Origin: Granulicella sp. L60
GTDB taxonomy: Bacteria; Acidobacteriota; Terriglobia; Terriglobales; Acidobacteriaceae
Direction: 5' to 3'
Assembly: GCF_009765825.1 (NCBI RefSeq)
Contig: NZ_LMUR01000018.1
Span: 1,255,739 to 1,319,738, forward strand
DNA: 64,000 nt
How positions within the stretch are numbered: the first letter of the stretch is position 1; every line of letters begins with the position of its first letter. Both the position numbers and the translations under genes were made by a program. The notes under the pieces were generated by a model that did no database searches, had not been told where the DNA came from, and worked only from the letters and a program-made list of their open reading frames with translations. Of this stretch, positions 50,908 through 58,347 are shown piece after piece.

Positions 50908-51816
50908 ATGGAGTTGAGACATCTGCGCTACTTCTGCGCGGTCGCCGATCACGGCACCTTCAGCGAGGCTGGCCGCCAGCTTCACGTATCCCAGTCCGCC
51001 ATCAGCGAGCAGATCGCCGATCTTGAGCGCGAGATCGGAGGCGCCCTGCTCAAACGCGCCGCCGGCCGGCCACGCCTCACTCCGCAGGGCCAGCTCTTCC
51101 TCAGCGAAGCCCGCAAGACCCTCCTTGCCGCCGACCGCGCCGTCGAGATGACCCAGCGCTCGCTCCTCGGTCAGGTCGGCACCCTCGCCATCGGCTTCTT
51201 CCTCTGGGGCACCGGAGGCTTCTTCGCACGGATCATCCGCGAGTACCGCAAGCTTCATCCCGACATCAAACTCTCGCTCTACGAGATGCATACCGCCGAA
51301 CAGATGGAGGCCCTGATCTCAGGCAAGATCGACATTGCCTTCACCCGCCCGCTGGAGTCTCCGTTCGACCGCACCCTCCGCGCCGAACTTCTCTACCGCG
51401 ACCCCATCGTCGTCGTGCTGCCTCGCAACCATCCCCTCGCCGGTTCTCCTGTTCCCATCGCCTCGCTCATCGCGGAGCGGTTCGTTCTCTGCGACCGCAA
51501 GATGACGCCTATCCTCTTTGATAGCATCGTCTCGCTCTGCTCCTCCGCAGGCTTCTCTCCACAGATCGTCAACACGTCGTCTACCTGGTCCGGCGTGCTG
51601 ACGCTGGTCGAATCCGGCGAGGGCGTCGCCCTGGTCCCCTCCGGCGTTCGCCACCTCCGTACCCCCGGCGTGGTCATCTGCCCGCTTATCCCCCAGACCC
51701 TCCACGTGGGCCTGTCGGTCGCGTGGAACCCGCACAACGAAGGCCCCGTCCAGCAGGACTTCCTGCGTCTTGTCCGCGAGAACAAGGACCGCATCCAACG
51801 CACCAACGGCAACTAG
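50908..51816 (+). CDS. LysR-family transcriptional regulator
   Basis: The N-terminal winged helix-turn-helix (MELRHLRYFCAVADHGTFSEAGRQLHVSQSAISEQI) and the C-terminal substrate-binding domain (from ~90: GTLAIGFFLWGTGGF...) are standard; 302 residues is the usual length. It is transcribed away from the RND operon, a typical arrangement for a local regulator of an efflux pump. Ligand unknown. Confidence 0.93.
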   Translation: MELRHLRYFCAVADHGTFSEAGRQLHVSQSAISEQIADLEREIGGALLKRAAGRPRLTPQGQLFLSEARKTLLAADRAVEMTQRSLLGQVGTLAIGFFLWGTGGFFARIIREYRKLHPDIKLSLYEMHTAEQMEALISGKIDIAFTRPLESPFDRTLRAELLYRDPIVVVLPRNHPLAGSPVPIASLIAERFVLCDRKMTPILFDSIVSLCSSAGFSPQIVNTSSTWSGVLTLVESGEGVALVPSGVRHLRTPGVVICPLIPQTLHVGLSVAWNPHNEGPVQQDFLRLVRENKDRIQRTNGN

Positions 51817-51869
51817 CCTCAGCGCTGTTGGGTACTTCTGCATGCGGAGAACATCCGTCTTGGTGTTTA

Positions 51870-52283
51870 ATGCTGAGCATGATCAGGCCTTGCTTCCTCG
51901 TAATCGACCGAGAGTTTCCCGGCAGCATCTCCACTCGCAAACTCGTCATCGAGACCGCGAAGTTCAACGTCATCACCGCCTACAGCGGCCAGGAGGCGCT
52001 CGAGATCTTTAACCGCTTTCCGGCAGTCACGGGTGTCGTCCTGGATGGCGGTCTGGACGATGTCTCCTGTGTCAAAGTCGCTCGTGAGATCAAGAAGCTC
52101 CAGCCAGCCATTCCAATCATCGTGATTGCGGCTCCGGGATTCCAAGGCTGTCCTGACGCGGACTATCAGCTCGAATCGTTCGAACCTGCGAAGCTCCTCG
52201 AGATCCTTCGCGGCATCAAGCCCGAGGCCTCCGCAGAGATCGAAGCGCGCAACGAGCAGCTCAGCCGTGAGAAACTCTCTTAG
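51870..52283 (+). CDS. Receiver-like (CheY-fold) protein without output domain
   Basis: The 137-residue product resembles a receiver domain (CFLVIDREFPGSIS..., FNVITAYSGQEALEIF, VTGVVLDGGLDDVSCVKVAREIKKL, IPIIVIAAPG), but the acidic pocket is reduced (IDRE instead of DDE) and the usual DxxMP loop reads LDGGLDD. D near residue 56 may or may not be phosphorylated. ATG 51870 or 51879 could be the start; neither has a good Shine-Dalgarno. Possibly a degenerate single-domain regulator. Confidence 0.65.
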   Translation: MLSMIRPCFLVIDREFPGSISTRKLVIETAKFNVITAYSGQEALEIFNRFPAVTGVVLDGGLDDVSCVKVAREIKKLQPAIPIIVIAAPGFQGCPDADYQLESFEPAKLLEILRGIKPEASAEIEARNEQLSREKLS

Positions 52284-52596
52284 GTTGTATCGGCATATCC
52301 ACTTCCGCAACGGGATGGTATTTGTTGGTACGAGTGGATGGGGAGCTGGCGGTATGAGTTGACGAAGGCCCAGTTGCGCGAATTGCGGACTTGCTTCCGG
52401 GGCGTTTGGGTACGACAGGTGAAACGCGGCCACGTCTTGCATTTCTGTCGGACGGGGCATCCGCTCATCGGGAATAAAGAACAGCCCATGGTATTTCGAA
52501 ATACATGCATCCCTGTTCTCAGCGAACAGTCGCTGCCGCCTATTGTCTTGGATCCACAACTAACAGCAGGTGACCAGCCAGGCGCTGTAGGAGCGT
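52284..52596. other. Intergenic region with nested inverted repeats
   Basis: No convincing gene. A frame at 52338-52685 overlaps the next gene and lacks features. At 52478-52519 an outer repeat AGAACAG/CTGTTCT encloses a perfect 14-bp palindrome GTATTTCGAAATAC (52491-52504), which may be an operator. The promoter of the gene at 52597 must lie here. Confidence 0.4.
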
Positions 52597-53298
52597 ATGA
52601 CAACAAAGCGAACGAGCATCCTGGAACGCTACTTCTATCTCTTCATGTCGTTGTTGATTACGTTCGTTGTTGTCTACGGCTTTAGCTTTACCATCGACCA
52701 AAATCTGCTCCATCCTCGTATCAAGCCTCCGCAGGTCGTTTACGTGCACTCTTTTGTCTTCTCTGCGTGGCTGCTTTTTTTCATCTTGCAATCTGCTCTT
52801 GTACGCTCGCACAATGTGCGCTTGCATCGCACGCTGGGCTGGGTAGGCGCTGGCTTCGCAGTCGCCATCGTCGTCCTCGGCTATACGACGTCAACCGCCG
52901 TGCTGAGATTGGCTGTTCAGCTTCGGCTTCCATTCCCAACCGTATCTTTCCTTTTTGTTGAAATAATGGAGCTGGTCTGCTTTGCAGTTCCATTTGCTTT
53001 GGCGATTTACTGGCGCAAGCGTCCGGACTTTCATCGCCGCCTTATGCTGATCGCCACATGCGCACTCACGGAAGCAGCTTTCGGACGCATCCCTAGTCTG
53101 CCCAACGTCTTCGCACCCGCTGGGGTAGATGCTTTGATTCTCTTGGGCGTGCTTCGCGACATGATCGTGGAGCGCCGTATCCACAAGGTTTATCTCTATG
53201 CTCTCCCCACGATGATCTTCTTGCAGATCATCGCAGAGTATACGTCCGTTCACCAATCATCCTGGTGGGCTGGAATCGGCAACTTTCTCATACGATGA
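52597..53298 (+). CDS. Multi-span membrane protein, cytochrome-b561/DUF2306-like in appearance
   Basis: Family not firmly recognised. The 233-residue product has about six or seven membrane helices (YLFMSLLITFVVVYGFSFT, FVFSAWLLFFILQSALV, LGWVGAGFAVAIVVLGYTT, FVEIMELVCFAVPFALAIYW, and others). Conserved-looking histidines sit near helix ends (VYVHSFVFSAW, NVRLHRTLGW, DFHRRLMLIATCALTEA), a pattern seen in haem-binding or DUF2306-type proteins. ATG 52597 is preceded by TAGGAG. Monocistronic and convergent with the YceI gene. Confidence 0.6.
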   Translation: MTTKRTSILERYFYLFMSLLITFVVVYGFSFTIDQNLLHPRIKPPQVVYVHSFVFSAWLLFFILQSALVRSHNVRLHRTLGWVGAGFAVAIVVLGYTTSTAVLRLAVQLRLPFPTVSFLFVEIMELVCFAVPFALAIYWRKRPDFHRRLMLIATCALTEAAFGRIPSLPNVFAPAGVDALILLGVLRDMIVERRIHKVYLYALPTMIFLQIIAEYTSVHQSSWWAGIGNFLIR

Positions 53299-53303
53299 TG
53301 CAC

Positions 53304-53341
53304 AAAAAAAGCCGCCGCTCACAATCCTCTGTGAGCGGCGG
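53304..53341 (-). terminator. Rho-independent terminator of the YceI gene
   Basis: A perfect 12-bp stem CCGCCGCTCACA/TGTGAGCGGCGG with a 6-nt loop is followed, on the minus strand, by seven T residues. It lies 22 bp beyond the YceI stop codon and may also act weakly for the convergent plus-strand gene. Confidence 0.88.
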
Positions 53342-53363
53342 AGCTCTTTGTCTCTCTGCTTAC

Positions 53364-53942
53364 TTACTTGCCTGCTTCTACATCGATGGTGAACTGAACC
53401 TCATCGCTCAGGATCGGGCTGCCGAACTTCGAACCGAAGTTGAAGTCGCTGCGCTTCAGCGTTCCCGTCACCGAGAGACCCGTAACCAGCTTGTCGTTCT
53501 GGGCCTTCTGCGGAGGCGTCGGTCCGTCTACCTCGAGCGTCACGCTCTTGGTCACGCCGGCCAGCGTCAGGTCGCCAACGACCTCCAGCTTGCCATTCGC
53601 GCTCGTCACCGAGGTCGACTTGAACGTCATCGTCGGATACTTCTCCACGTTGAAGAAGTCCGGCGACTTCAGATGTGCATCGCGCTTCTCATTGTTCGTG
53701 GTCACGGTCGCCGTGTTGATCGTGGCCTGCACGCTCGAGTGGCTAGGATTTTTGTCATCCCACACGATGGTGCCGTTTACGCCGCTGATCGAACCGCGCA
53801 CCGTGCTGACGCCCATATGCTTTACCGCGAAGTTCACCTGCGCATGATTCGGATCGATGGTCCAGGTTGAGGTTTGGGCGAGCGCGCTGGCACCAGTGAG
53901 CAATAGAGCAGAGAGTGCAGTAGCAAAAAAGCGACGGTTCAT
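53364..53942 (-). CDS. YceI-family periplasmic lipid-binding protein
   Basis: A signal peptide (FFATALSALLLTGASALAQ) leads to a lipocalin-like YceI barrel: TWTIDPNHAQVNFAVKHMGVSTVRG, DAHLKSPDFFNVEKYPTMTFKS, GDLTLAGVTKSVTLEV and a final FTIDVEAG. YceI proteins bind polyisoprenoids or other lipids and are often stress-induced. At 192 residues it is the usual length. It has its own terminator; ribosome site AAGGAG precedes ATG 53942. Confidence 0.94.
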   Translation of the reverse strand: MNRRFFATALSALLLTGASALAQTSTWTIDPNHAQVNFAVKHMGVSTVRGSISGVNGTIVWDDKNPSHSSVQATINTATVTTNNEKRDAHLKSPDFFNVEKYPTMTFKSTSVTSANGKLEVVGDLTLAGVTKSVTLEVDGPTPPQKAQNDKLVTGLSVTGTLKRSDFNFGSKFGSPILSDEVQFTIDVEAGK

Positions 53943-54099
53943 TGGGTCGTTCTCCTTGGTCTTTCTAAGGTCAAACTGTTAAGAGGTTCAGGTTGTAGTG
54001 GCTGGCTCAAACATACGTGCCAGCCACCGTTACATGTGTGAAAATTCAAATTCGACGAAGCGCTTCAAACGCCTTGCAAGCGTCCGGAGTTACGCTCGA

Positions 54100-54804
54100 T
54101 TACGCCAGGTCGAATAGCAGAACCTCGCTGTTCTCCGCGCCCTGGCCAACCACTTCGAGCGCCTCTTCCTCGTCCGCGGCAACAGCATCGCCCGACTGCA
54201 GCGTCTTGCCGTTTACCGTCACCTCTCCGTGGATCACATGCAGCCACGCATGGCGCTTACTCTCCAGCGGATACGTCAGCCGGCTCCCCGGCGTCAGCTC
54301 CGCAACCGACACGCTCGTGTCCTGGTTGATCGTCGCCGCACCCTCCACCGGCTTCGGCGAAGCCAGCAGCTTGAAGCGGTTTAGCTTCTCCTCCGCCTCG
54401 AACTTCAACTGCTCGTACGACGGCGCCGTCCCTCTGCTCTTCGGCTCAATCCATATCTGCAGAAAGTGAACCGGCTCCGTCTCCGAACCATTGAACTCGC
54501 TATGCACCACGCCGCTGCCGGCCGACATCTTCTGAATCTCGTTCGGCCCCAGCACCTCCACGTGGCCCATGCTGTCCTTGTGCGCCAGCTTGCCCTTCAG
54601 CACATAGCTCAGGATCTCCATATCGCGGTGCGCATGCGCTCCAAAGCCACGTCCCTCGGCCACGCGATCCTCATTGATCACGCGCAGCGAGCGGTAGCCC
54701 ATGTGCGCAGAGTCGTGATAGTTGGCGAACGAAAACGTGTGATACGAGTTCAGCCATCCATGATCGGCATGGCCTCTTTCCTTGCTCTTGCGTGTCGTCA
54801 GCAT
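54100..54804 (-). CDS. Pirin-family bicupin (YhaK-like)
   Basis: Two cupin domains are visible. The first has the metal-binding GFGAHAHRDMEILSYVLKG (two His, Glu) with the later His in GVVHSEFN; the second (from ~150) is degenerate but contains HAWLHVIHGEVTVNG. Bacterial pirins of this type often show quercetin 2,3-dioxygenase activity in vitro or act as redox sensors. 234 residues is typical. It follows a MarR-type regulator gene by 32 bp and is probably cotranscribed and autoregulated with it, a common MarR-pirin pairing. Confidence 0.9.
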   Translation of the reverse strand: MLTTRKSKERGHADHGWLNSYHTFSFANYHDSAHMGYRSLRVINEDRVAEGRGFGAHAHRDMEILSYVLKGKLAHKDSMGHVEVLGPNEIQKMSAGSGVVHSEFNGSETEPVHFLQIWIEPKSRGTAPSYEQLKFEAEEKLNRFKLLASPKPVEGAATINQDTSVSVAELTPGSRLTYPLESKRHAWLHVIHGEVTVNGKTLQSGDAVAADEEEALEVVGQGAENSEVLLFDLA

Positions 54805-54836
54805 ACTGTCTCTCTCTCCGCAATCCGGCCGTCACT

Positions 54837-55322
54837 TCAGCCGTTTTGCACTCCATCCAGCGACTTGCATCTCTCCGTCGGAACCGCAACCTTCGCCGCC
54901 AGCCCGACCTTCTTCAGCCCTTCGTACATCACCCTGCGTTCCACATCGCTCAGACCCTCGGTCACTCTCTCCAGGTCCTTCTCGTGCCGCGCATAGGTCT
55001 CTTCAATAAAAATCTTTCCATCCTCGGTCAGCTCCACCAGACGAATCCGCCGGTCCGAGCTGCAGCTTCTCCGCCGCACCAGCCCATGCCTCTCCAGCCG
55101 GTCGATCGCCGACGTCATCGAAGCGCTCGCCAGCAGCACCTTCTCGCCGATCACCGAGATCGTCAGCGGCCCCTTATGCAGCAGGACCTCCAACACCATG
55201 AAATCACTCAGCCCAAGCCCCTGCGCCGTCACCGAACCTTCGATATACGCGGCCACCGAGTGAAACGCCCGAGCCAGAACCAGCCATAGCCGAGGTGCCG
55301 GAATCTTCTCCAAATCTGTCAT
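54837..55322 (-). CDS. MarR-family transcriptional regulator
   Basis: The winged-helix core is clear: LGLSDFMVLEVLLHKGPLTISVIGEKVLLASASMTSAIDRLERHGLVRRRSCSS and SDRRIRLVELTEDGKIF. MarR proteins usually repress adjacent stress or detoxification genes and respond to phenolics or oxidants. The frame opens at 55406, inside a palindromic repeat, but ATG 55322 has AGGAGG at good spacing; 161 residues. Upstream partner of the pirin gene. Confidence 0.9.
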   Translation of the reverse strand: MTDLEKIPAPRLWLVLARAFHSVAAYIEGSVTAQGLGLSDFMVLEVLLHKGPLTISVIGEKVLLASASMTSAIDRLERHGLVRRRSCSSDRRIRLVELTEDGKIFIEETYARHEKDLERVTEGLSDVERRVMYEGLKKVGLAAKVAVPTERCKSLDGVQNG

Positions 55323-55398
55323 CTCCGGCCTCCTTGCTAGTCCTACGACATAAGATATCTCGACGTCGAGAAAAGATTCAAAAGTATCTGATCCCGAA

Positions 55399-55500
55399 TC
55401 TCCCATCGGTCGGCGAAGAGATTATCAAGCGACCAACGGGAGTCACACGTGAAGGGGTATACAAGTCACGAAGTGACCGCCCGCCGCGCAGGCGTACCCG
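55399..55500. repeat. Palindromic interspersed element, copy 4 (right half, degenerate left)
   Basis: TCTCCCATCGGTCGG (55399-55413) and CGACCAACGGGAGT (55430-55443) form an imperfect central stem, followed by GTGAAGGGGTATAC and TCACGAAGTGACC as in copy 2. The terminal TGTCCTGCCGG repeats are missing, replaced by GGCGTACCCGCACAAG. It lies between divergent MarR and GNAT genes. Confidence 0.65.
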
Positions 55501-55547
55501 CACAAGTCTTTCAAAAATAAGATCCTCACGCATGCTAGGCTGCGAAT

Positions 55548-56258
55548 ATGGACTACCTTAACCAACCGGAAGCGCTTGGCCCAATCGTCGAAGGCCCGGA
55601 GGCCACCCTGCCGCAACCGGTCGTACTCCAGGGAAGACTCGTCTCGCTATCGCCCATCGATCCGGAGACGCACACCCAGTCCCTCTACGAAAAGTCCCAT
55701 GGAGCCGACGCAGAGCAGCTGTGGAGATACCTCTTCGACTCGCCCTGCTCCAACATCGCGGCGTTCAAAGACTTCCTCTTTGCAAAGTCGAAGGAGCCCG
55801 ACCGCCTGTGCTTCGCCATCGTCGACAACGCCTTGGGCGAGGCCGTCGGCATGGCCTCCTACATGTCCATCGACCGGCCCAACCGCAGGATCGAGGTCGG
55901 CAGCATCCTCTTCACGCCTCCGCTTCAGTCCACCGCAGGAGGAACGGAGGCGATGTACCTCATGGCGCGCCACGCATTCGAGCAGTTGCACTATCGGCGC
56001 TACGAGTGGAAGTGCAACGCACTCAACCAACCCTCCCGCCGCGCCGCACTGCGCTACGGATTCCAGTTCGAAGGCATCTTCCGTCAACACATGATCATGA
56101 AGGGCCGCAACCGCGACACCGCGTGGTTCTCTATGCTGGACTCGGAGTGGGCCTCCCGCAAAGAAGCCTTCGAGCGTTGGCTCGATCCTTCGAACTTCGA
56201 CGCCAACGGCCAGCAGAGAACGTCACTCTCGCAACTCAACGCATCCACGCTCGTGTAG
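55548..56258 (+). CDS. GNAT N-acetyltransferase (RimJ/RimL-like)
   Basis: The acetyl-CoA fold is visible: LQGRLVSLSPIDPETHTQSLY, CFAIVDNALGEAVGMASYMSIDRPNRRIEVGSILF, TEAMYLMARHAFEQLHYRRYEWKCNALNQPSRRAALRYGFQFEGIFRQHM. This Acetyltransf_3 subgroup acetylates protein N-termini or small amines. The 'GGTEAM' segment replaces the usual R/Q-x-x-G-x-G/A acyl-CoA loop. 236 residues; ATG 55548 chosen. Confidence 0.88.
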   Translation: MDYLNQPEALGPIVEGPEATLPQPVVLQGRLVSLSPIDPETHTQSLYEKSHGADAEQLWRYLFDSPCSNIAAFKDFLFAKSKEPDRLCFAIVDNALGEAVGMASYMSIDRPNRRIEVGSILFTPPLQSTAGGTEAMYLMARHAFEQLHYRRYEWKCNALNQPSRRAALRYGFQFEGIFRQHMIMKGRNRDTAWFSMLDSEWASRKEAFERWLDPSNFDANGQQRTSLSQLNASTLV

Positions 56259-56278
56259 TACGTCATCAGAAAACTGTC

Positions 56279-56302
56279 GTCATTCTGAACGAAGCGAAGA
56301 GT
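56279..56302 (+). repeat. Short dispersed repeat (GTCATTCTGAACGAAGCGAA type)
   Basis: This 24-bp sequence begins GTCATTCTGAACGAAGCGAA, a motif that recurs in intergenic regions of many bacterial genomes, including acidobacteria. It lies in the 110-bp gap between the convergent GNAT and flavodoxin-like genes. Recognition is from memory of the motif, not from a search. Confidence 0.4.
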
Positions 56303-56368
56303 ATTTTCCAGCTGCCTCGCTCTACATCTGTGAAGAAATACCAGCGGACAGACCCTCCGCAAAGCCAC

Positions 56369-56839
56369 TCAAACTGCACTCCGTCCAAAGCGCCGCCCAG
56401 CCTCTTTCATCCGCTCCGTCTCATCCTTCGCATCCAGCACGATCGCAGGAAGCACCGTGAACCCAGCCGACTGCAGCGCACTCTCCACAAAGCTCTGCGC
56501 CTCTGTCCGGTACCCGACCATTCCCTCTGCGCCGAACGTCCAAGCCTGCTTCCGGTCCAGCTCTCCCGGATCCGCGCTGTTCAACACCGAGACCAGCCCA
56601 TCCAGCTCCGCCTCTCTCGGCCGCGCATCCTCCAGCCCTACCACTACCGTATCGGCCCACAGCAGGTCCGCCCGCTGCAGCTTGCCGTAGCTCTTGTGCG
56701 CTACCTCCACTGCTCCATCCACTGCAAGCCTGCGCAGACGAATACTTCCTTCAGCCTCTACCGCACCCACCGCAACCGCCAGCGCCATCTGCTCTGTGCG
56801 CTCTGTGTCCGCCTGGAATACAACCAGAACGTTCGCCAT
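56369..56839 (-). CDS. Flavodoxin-like fold protein
   Basis: The N-terminus MANVLVVFQADTERTEQMALAVAVGAVEA matches the flavodoxin/WrbA start, where the phosphate loop is T/S-x-T-G-x-T, here altered to ADTERTE. A later WADTVVVGLEDARPREAELDGLVSVLN and AWTFGAEGMVG keep the fold, but the aromatic FMN-sandwiching residues are not obvious. 156 residues after choosing ATG 56839 with AAGGAG; the frame opens at 56905. May bind flavin weakly or not at all. Confidence 0.65.
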   Translation of the reverse strand: MANVLVVFQADTERTEQMALAVAVGAVEAEGSIRLRRLAVDGAVEVAHKSYGKLQRADLLWADTVVVGLEDARPREAELDGLVSVLNSADPGELDRKQAWTFGAEGMVGYRTEAQSFVESALQSAGFTVLPAIVLDAKDETERMKEAGRRFGRSAV

Positions 56840-57033
56840 AACATCCTTCTCCTTACGATCGTTCTGAAGACTTGAAGACCAGTGACAGGACCTCTGTTCG
56901 ACCAATCTATTTATTCATCGTAATCGCCTCGCAGGGAGAGTGCGCCTGTCTGCGTTTATCGGTAAACCGCACGCGGGCCAGATGCATCTGATTTTTTCAA
57001 AAGTTCTTCGGAACGTTCGAGGGGAGATATCCT

Positions 57034-58128
57034 GTGCCATCCCTTAACCGAATAGCCGACCGACTTGACGGCGCAGTTCAAGCTCGAAGCCAGCGAAGAG
57101 ACCCGTCTCTATGCGGCCTCCGAGCAATAGTCCTACTGTGTTGCGCAGCCATGGCAGGCCTCTTTACCGCTACCTCCCAGGCGTCCGTCACGCTTCTCAT
57201 CAGCGAACCCTTCGGCACCTTCGGCACCATGATGCCCCTCGGCCACGCCGGCGTCTATCTCGACCACGTCTGCGCCGACACCCCCACCCGCCTGCGCCTC
57301 TGCCGCCCCGGCGAGATGGGCATCGTCCTGGCCCGCTATCATCGCGTCGCAAATATCGACTGGCTCGCCATCCCCATCCTGCCCTTTCTCTACGGAGTCG
57401 ATCGTCCCGAAGACGTGCCGCAGTTCATGACCCTCCCCCACGAGGCCGAGATCCGCGAGCAGTACCGCCTCCGTTACCTGCGCGACATTGTGCCCGACGG
57501 TCCTAACGGCTCACCCGCACCCAAAGATGAGTGGGTCGAGACCATCGGCGTCACCTACGACCGCCGCGTCTGGGCCTACCGCATCGAGACCACTCCAGAG
57601 CAGGACCAGCGCCTCGTCGACACCATGAACGACCGCCCCAACGTTCGCGCCTACATCCTGCGTATCAACAACTGCGCCGACTTCGCCGCCAACATGGTCA
57701 ACATCCTCTACCCCGGCCTCGTCCGGCGCGATAAGGTCGCCGACTTCGGCCTCATGACCCCCAAGCAGGTTGCGCGCTCCATCGAGGCCTACGGCAAGAC
57801 CCACCCGGAGTCCAACCTCGCAGTCATGGAGATCCCACAGATCCCCGGCACCCTCCGCCGCAGCCGCCCCGTACAGGGCGTCTCCGAGACCGCCTTCAAG
57901 ACCAAACGCTACCTCGTCACGCTGTCGATCATCCAGCCCGAGGTCATCGTCGGCTGCGGCATCGTCTACCTCAAACACGGACGCTGGAAGATCGGCCAGG
58001 GCGCCACCGAGGTCACCCCTGACACATGGCTCCAGCCATCCACTCCGTCGTGGATTCCTCCGCGCAGCGAGACCGCGAACACCACCGACCTCATGCCGCA
58101 AAAGAACACGCACCGCTCCTCGCAATGA
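57034..58128 (+). CDS. Exported protein with possible permuted papain-fold (LRAT/NlpC-like) motifs
   Basis: Not firmly recognised. After a signal sequence (AIVLLCCAAMAGLFTATSQA, about 31-50), PLGHAGVYLDHVC contains a His in the context of NlpC/P60-LRAT-like enzymes, and RINNCADFAANMVN contains a Cys in the catalytic-like 'N-C-x-x-F-x' setting. His before Cys suggests a circularly permuted papain fold as in LRAT/YiiX. The rest includes an Arg/Glu-rich middle and a C-terminal tail. GTG 57034 with GAGGGGAG. Enzymatic role is inferred; substrate unknown. Confidence 0.55.
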   Translation: MPSLNRIADRLDGAVQARSQRRDPSLCGLRAIVLLCCAAMAGLFTATSQASVTLLISEPFGTFGTMMPLGHAGVYLDHVCADTPTRLRLCRPGEMGIVLARYHRVANIDWLAIPILPFLYGVDRPEDVPQFMTLPHEAEIREQYRLRYLRDIVPDGPNGSPAPKDEWVETIGVTYDRRVWAYRIETTPEQDQRLVDTMNDRPNVRAYILRINNCADFAANMVNILYPGLVRRDKVADFGLMTPKQVARSIEAYGKTHPESNLAVMEIPQIPGTLRRSRPVQGVSETAFKTKRYLVTLSIIQPEVIVGCGIVYLKHGRWKIGQGATEVTPDTWLQPSTPSWIPPRSETANTTDLMPQKNTHRSSQ

Positions 58129-58137
58129 CGAGGAGCG
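58114..58137 (+). terminator. Hairpin spanning the stop codon of the papain-like gene
   Basis: CGCTCCTCG pairs with CGAGGAGCG (9 bp) around CAATGA; the stop TGA is in the loop. Its TCCTCGCAATGACGAGGA core resembles a short dispersed repeat found in many genomes. No T-run follows. Confidence 0.45.
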
Positions 58138-58189
58138 CGAGCCGATCAGCGGCACAAAAAATAACCGAAAAATTATGAAAAACCTGGCG

Positions 58190-58345
58190 TAGTCCACGAC
58201 CCCAGAAATAAGGTCTGCAAAACGCCACGATCCACCACACTAAGTACCACAACTCACCAGCAATTCACCACATCAAATACCACCGAAATCGCAAAAACGC
58301 CTGTAAAAGCCACACTCCACCACGCAGAATTTTTCTGCAAAACCA
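58190..58345 (+). other. C-rich, G-poor tract with CACCAC motifs (possible Rho-utilisation site)
   Basis: On the plus strand this stretch contains repeated CCACCAC, TACCAC and TCACCAC words and very little G, unlike the flanking GC-balanced genes. It follows a plus-strand gene lacking a classic terminator, before a convergent gene. C>G unstructured RNA is the known feature of rut sites. No gene seen. Confidence 0.4.
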
Positions 58346-58347
58346 GC

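Noticed and set aside
52338..52685. 115-codon plus-strand frame before the membrane-protein gene
   Set aside because: It overlaps the N-terminus of the well-supported membrane gene and crosses nested palindromes, with no domain signs.
34775..55500. CRISPR array interpretation of the recurrent palindromes
   Set aside because: Only four copies, thousands of bases apart, with no regular spacers and no cas genes.
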